Shown: positions 14,906 to 17,500 of the stretch, piece by piece | How the letters are laid out: each line of letters begins with the position of its first letter | How positions within the stretch are numbered: the first letter of the stretch is position 1 | Made by a program: the position numbers and the translations under genes | The notes under the pieces: generated by a model | Told to the model about the DNA's origin: nothing | The model's database searches: none | Seen by the model: only the letters and a program-made list of their open reading frames with translations | DNA from: Symbiodinium natans | Lineage: Eukaryota; Sar; Dinophyceae; Suessiales; Symbiodiniaceae | NCBI GenBank assembly: GCA_905221605.1 | Contig: CAJNDS010002413.1 | Span: 714,923 to 732,422 of the forward strand | Length of the DNA: 17,500 nucleotides | Direction: 5' to 3'

Positions 14906-15055
14906 TGGGGCCTGTAGGGTTTAAGACACACGGGCTTTCGGGTTTCCAGTCGGTGTTGGTTTCGGCTTTCAGGTTTGAGGGTTCGAGGCTTTTCTAGGGG
15001 ATTACGGCTTCCAAGGGTCAAACCCTAAACCCGAATAAGCCCTAAGCGATTTCTA

Positions 15056-15159
15056 GACCCTTGAGTAAGGGCCCTTTATTTGAGTTTATAGGTACCTCTG
15101 TGTATATTGATTCTATGCTTACATCTCTAGACACATCTTTGAGGGCCCCCATACTTTTA
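15056..15159. other. Unique AT-richer island
   Basis: About 100 bases, no recognised content, ending at the 24-bp duplication. Confidence 0.35.
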
Positions 15160-15207
15160 ACAAGTACGCATCCAAACTATCGGACAAGTACGCATCCAAA
15201 CTATCGG
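15160..15207. repeat. Exact 24-bp tandem duplication followed by G22
   Basis: 15160-15183 is repeated exactly at 15184-15207 (unit begins ACAAGTACGCATCC and ends CTATCGG). A run of 22 G (15206-15227) abuts the second copy. Confidence 0.95.
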
Positions 15208-15295
15208 GGGGGGGGGGGGGGGGGGGGCGGGCGGTCCTTCACATCCTGATCCAAGCTGATCGCAGGCCTGTGCCCTCTTCAATACTTCAATACTT

Positions 15296-15410
15296 GCGCG
15301 TGTGCGTGTGCGTGTGCGTGTGCGTGTGCGTGTGCGTGTGCGTGTGCGTGTGCGTGTGCGTGTGCGTGTACTTGTGCGTGTGCGTGTGCGTTTGCGTGTG
15401 CGTGTGCGTG
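15296..15410 (+). repeat. (GTGTGC)n microsatellite
   Basis: About 18 units of the hexamer GTGTGC with two interruptions (TACTTG near 15369, TTTGCG near 15391). Strict purine-pyrimidine alternation gives Z-DNA potential. The Val-Cys and Arg-Thr open frames are products of the 6-bp period. Confidence 0.95.
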
Positions 15411-15433
15411 ATACCTCTAACATCGTCACTGCT

Positions 15434-15508
15434 CCCTAAACCCCAAACCCTAAACCCTAGACCCTCGACCCCAGACCCTAAACCCTAACCCTAAACTCTA
15501 GACCCTGT
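15434..15508 (-). repeat. Mixed CCCTAAA/CCCTAGA array
   Basis: About ten units with CCCCAAA, CCCTAGA and CCCTCGA variants. A unique GC-rich stretch (15509-15609) follows. Confidence 0.85.
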
Positions 15509-15609
15509 CAGTCGAACCCCCTGAACAAAGAGCAGGAGCGCTCAGCAACTGGCTGCATGGCCTGACTTCGCCGGGAAACCTGGTGGAAGCGGGAAGTCCG
15601 TCCTCAACC

Positions 15610-15760
15610 TCGACACCCTAAATCCTGAACCCTAAACCCGAAACCCTAGGCCCTATCCCTAAACACCCTGAAACCCCAAACAAACCCTACACAGACCCTA
15701 AACCCTAAACCCTACGGTGCTTGGGCTAAAGGCGTGAACCCTGAACCCTGAACCCTAGCT
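15610..15760 (-). repeat. Degenerate CCCTAAA stretch
   Basis: Irregular units (CCCTAAATCCTGAACCC, CCCTACACAGACCC) with three CCCTGAA units at 15738-15756. Confidence 0.6.
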
Positions 15761-15824
15761 CCAACATACGAAATGTACCTTTGATAGGTCAGGAGAGGTG
15801 CCCAGTGAAGCGTCCGCTCACGTG

Positions 15825-15964
15825 TAGGGTGTTAGTTCGGGTGTTAGGGTGTTAGGGTGTTAGGGTGTTAGGGTGTTTGGGTGTTAGGGTGTTAGGGTGT
15901 CAGGGTGTTAGGGTGTTAGGGTGTTAGGGTGTTAGGGTGTTAGGGTGTTAGGGTTTAGGGTGTT
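15825..15964 (+). repeat. GTGTTAGG 8-bp array
   Basis: About 15 units of GTGTTAGG (TTAGGGTG), with single GTGTTTGG and GTGTCAGG variants, ending in TTTAGGG. A third independent 8-bp derivative of the telomere unit. Confidence 0.95.
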
Positions 15965-16250
15965 CATGTCAGGCTTTGGGCGGACAGAATGACATCAACT
16001 ACTCTTACTTGCGGTCGCTCACTGTGTAGCTGCGCAGCTTCATGACCTGTTTTCTCCCCGAAAGATTAAAGATAGTAATCCCTATATTGCCCTTATAAGG
16101 AAGAAGATATTTTGTTTTGGGTTCTGAAGCAAATCGAAGACCGGCAATGTGTCGCTGTGTACATATGTAGGCCACCGAGGCTGCGTGGCGCAGGACTATG
16201 AAGGCAGAATGTCCGCCGTCATAGCAGGAGATGTTGTGGAATAGATAATC
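15965..16250. other. Unique island
   Basis: About 285 complex bases, no credible long reading frame. GCAGGACTATGAAGG at 16190-16204 recurs at 16944-16958. Confidence 0.45.
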
Positions 16251-16282
16251 GTATTATACTATAATACTCCCCCCCCCCCCCC
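16251..16282. other. Perfect AT palindrome next to C14
   Basis: GTATTATACTATAATAC (16251-16267) has perfect 8-bp arms around one base, followed by T and 14 C (16269-16282). Confidence 0.85.
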
Positions 16283-16428
16283 AAAGCCCCTTCGCAATAC
16301 TGTGGATGATCTGGCGGCCATCAGGTTCCTGCTTTCAGCTTCCTGCCCAATTTTTGGGTTGCGGCCTCGTCTCCGCCTGGTCGTGACGTTGTGCCGAAAC
16401 CTGCCAATGGCGTTCTCCCCCCCCCTGA
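16283..16428. other. Unique island
   Basis: About 145 GC-rich bases ending in a 7-C run. No gene recognised. Confidence 0.35.
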
Positions 16429-16429
16429 T

Positions 16430-16472
16430 TAGGGTTTAGGGTTTAGGGTTTAGGGTTTAGGGTTTAGGGTTT
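16430..16472 (+). repeat. TTTAGGG array
   Basis: Six perfect TTTAGGG units between unique islands; the next island covers 16473-16586. Confidence 0.93.
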
Positions 16473-16587
16473 ATTCTATTAGGTGGACGCTCGCTACAGA
16501 ATGCAAGCTCCCACTTCGAGTGGGCAATAGGGCTGCCTGTGGGTGGCGAGGTTCTAGGCAGGTTGACATCCGTGTTGCTGTCGTTGG

Positions 16588-16675
16588 AACCCTAAACCCT
16601 AAACCCTAAACCCTAAACCCTAAACCCTAAACCCTAAACCCTAAACCCCAAACCCTAAACCCCAAACCCGCAAAT
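16588..16675 (-). repeat. CCCTAAA array
   Basis: About nine perfect units, then CCCCAAA and CCCGCAAATCC variants leading into the 76-bp duplication. Confidence 0.93.
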
Positions 16676-16827
16676 CCCAAACCCTAAACCCAAAGCCCTC
16701 AACCCCAAGCCCCAAACCCTGAACCCTAAACCCAAACGCCCCAGGCAGGTCCCCAAACCCTAAACCCAAAGCCCTCAACCCCAAGCCCCAAACCCTGAAC
16801 CCTAAACCCAAACGCCCCAGGCAGGTC
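16676..16827. repeat. Exact 76-bp tandem duplication
   Basis: 16676-16751 and 16752-16827 are identical over 76 bases. Each copy comprises degenerate C-rich telomere words plus a unique tail, CGCCCCAGGCAGGTC. Identity including the unique tail indicates a recent event. Confidence 0.97.
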
Positions 16828-16877
16828 TCCTGCGAGCTGCCGGATGCGCCTCCGGACTTTTGCCGCGCGCGACTCAG

Positions 16878-16945
16878 GTTGTTTAGGGTTTAGGGTTTGG
16901 GGTTTGGGGTTTAGGGTTTGGGGTTTAGGGTTTAGGGTTTAGGGC
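16878..16945 (+). repeat. TTTAGGG/TTTGGGG array
   Basis: About nine units alternating TTTAGGG and TTTGGGG. Then unique sequence (16946-17112) with isolated GGGTTTA words. Confidence 0.88.
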
Positions 16946-17112
16946 AGGACTATGAAGGTTCAGGTGCTGTTCGGTGGCTTCAGTTATAGGGTTTATAGGT
17001 ATATTTAGGGTTTACTCAGGATCTATTTAGGAGGCAAAGACCCCCTCTCAACCCTACTCTCCAAACCCTAAGCTTGTCTATACGACCCAACCTGCATCAC
17101 GAGGTTGAGACT

Positions 17113-17168
17113 TAGGGTTTAGGGTTTAGGATTTAGGGTTTAGGGTTTAGAGTTTAGGGTTTAGGGTC
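17113..17168 (+). repeat. TTTAGGG array
   Basis: About eight units with single-base variants (ATTTAGG, TTTAGAG). Confidence 0.9.
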
Positions 17169-17500
17169 AGGGTCCCAGGAGCTCCGCGCCTAGGAGCTGG
17201 TTTTGGGGGGTGGTTTTGGGGGGTTTTTGGGAGGTGGTGAGGTGTAGCCATGTTGTTGTTGAGATAGGGTTGAACAAGCCGGTCGAGGACTCATCGCATC
17301 CACAAGGGTAGGGTTTACGGTTCCGGGTTTCGGGTTTCGGGTTTAGGCTTTAGGGTTTCGGCATGATATGGCTCTTCCTGAAGCTGATGCCTGCTCCGTG
17401 CCATAAGGGTCGGAATAATTGCTAGTATTCCCTTAGGGTCCCTTTACAAATATACTAAAATCCCCCCCCCTCCCCCAATGAACCTAACTCTAATTCCGCA
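17169..17500. other. Unique right edge with short telomere remnant and hairpin
   Basis: Mostly unique. A GTTTCGGGTTTCGGGTTTAGG remnant lies at about 17325-17348. GGAATA (17412-17417) pairs with TATTCC (17426-17431) across 8 bases. A run of 9 C lies at 17462-17470. No gene recognised. Confidence 0.5.

Noticed and set aside
15157-15488. Val-Cys and Arg-Thr repeat frames
   Set aside because: Translation of the GTGTGC hexamer tract, whose 6-bp period keeps frames open.

Overview
The window looks like subtelomeric or heterochromatic DNA from a eukaryote, most likely a dinoflagellate. Two things point there. First, the dominant sequence is the TTTAGGG/CCCTAAA (Arabidopsis-type) telomere heptamer, which dinoflagellates use. 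Second, the one convincing gene encodes a ubiquitin-like N-terminus followed by a tandem array of 41-residue RCC1-like repeats, an architecture I associate with dinoflagellate genomes such as Symbiodiniaceae. Green algae, plants and chromerids also have TTTAGGG telomeres, so the assignment is probable rather than proven. No bacterial genes, tRNA, rRNA or CRISPR array was seen.

Layout. 1-335: short telomere-like arrays and a unique 5' flank. 336-1793: intronless ubiquitin-like/RCC1-like gene on the + strand, ended by TAG. The same frame continues through two more repeat units to about 2062, where the coding sequence breaks off directly into telomere-like repeats. 2063-17500: about 15 kb with no convincing intact gene. 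This part is a patchwork of interstitial telomeric arrays and their derivatives, separated by unique islands of about 60-450 bp. The arrays switch orientation dozens of times, so this is not a simple chromosome end.

The arrays are the notable content. Different blocks have become locally uniform for different derivatives of TTTAGGG. These include 7-mers (CCCTAAA, CCCTAGA, CCCTACA, CCCTGAA, CCCCAAA), 8-mers (TTTGAGGG, TTTAGGGC, GTGTTAGG, AAACCCCC, AAAGCCCC) and 9-mers (CCCTRAAAA-like, AAACCCCCC). One 7-mer block shows higher-order structure. The islands carry long G or C homopolymers, perfect or near-perfect palindromes, foldback (MITE-like) segments, minisatellites and one small dispersed family recognised by an exact 18-mer present three times in both orientations.

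Most long open frames in 4.6-5.6 kb, 10.3-10.8 kb, 11.3-12.0 kb and 15.2-15.5 kb come from composition (few T residues, or periods that are multiples of 3) and are not annotated as genes. All calls come from reading the sequence by eye. Array edges are accurate to a few bases where the array is clean and to about 10-20 bases where it decays.
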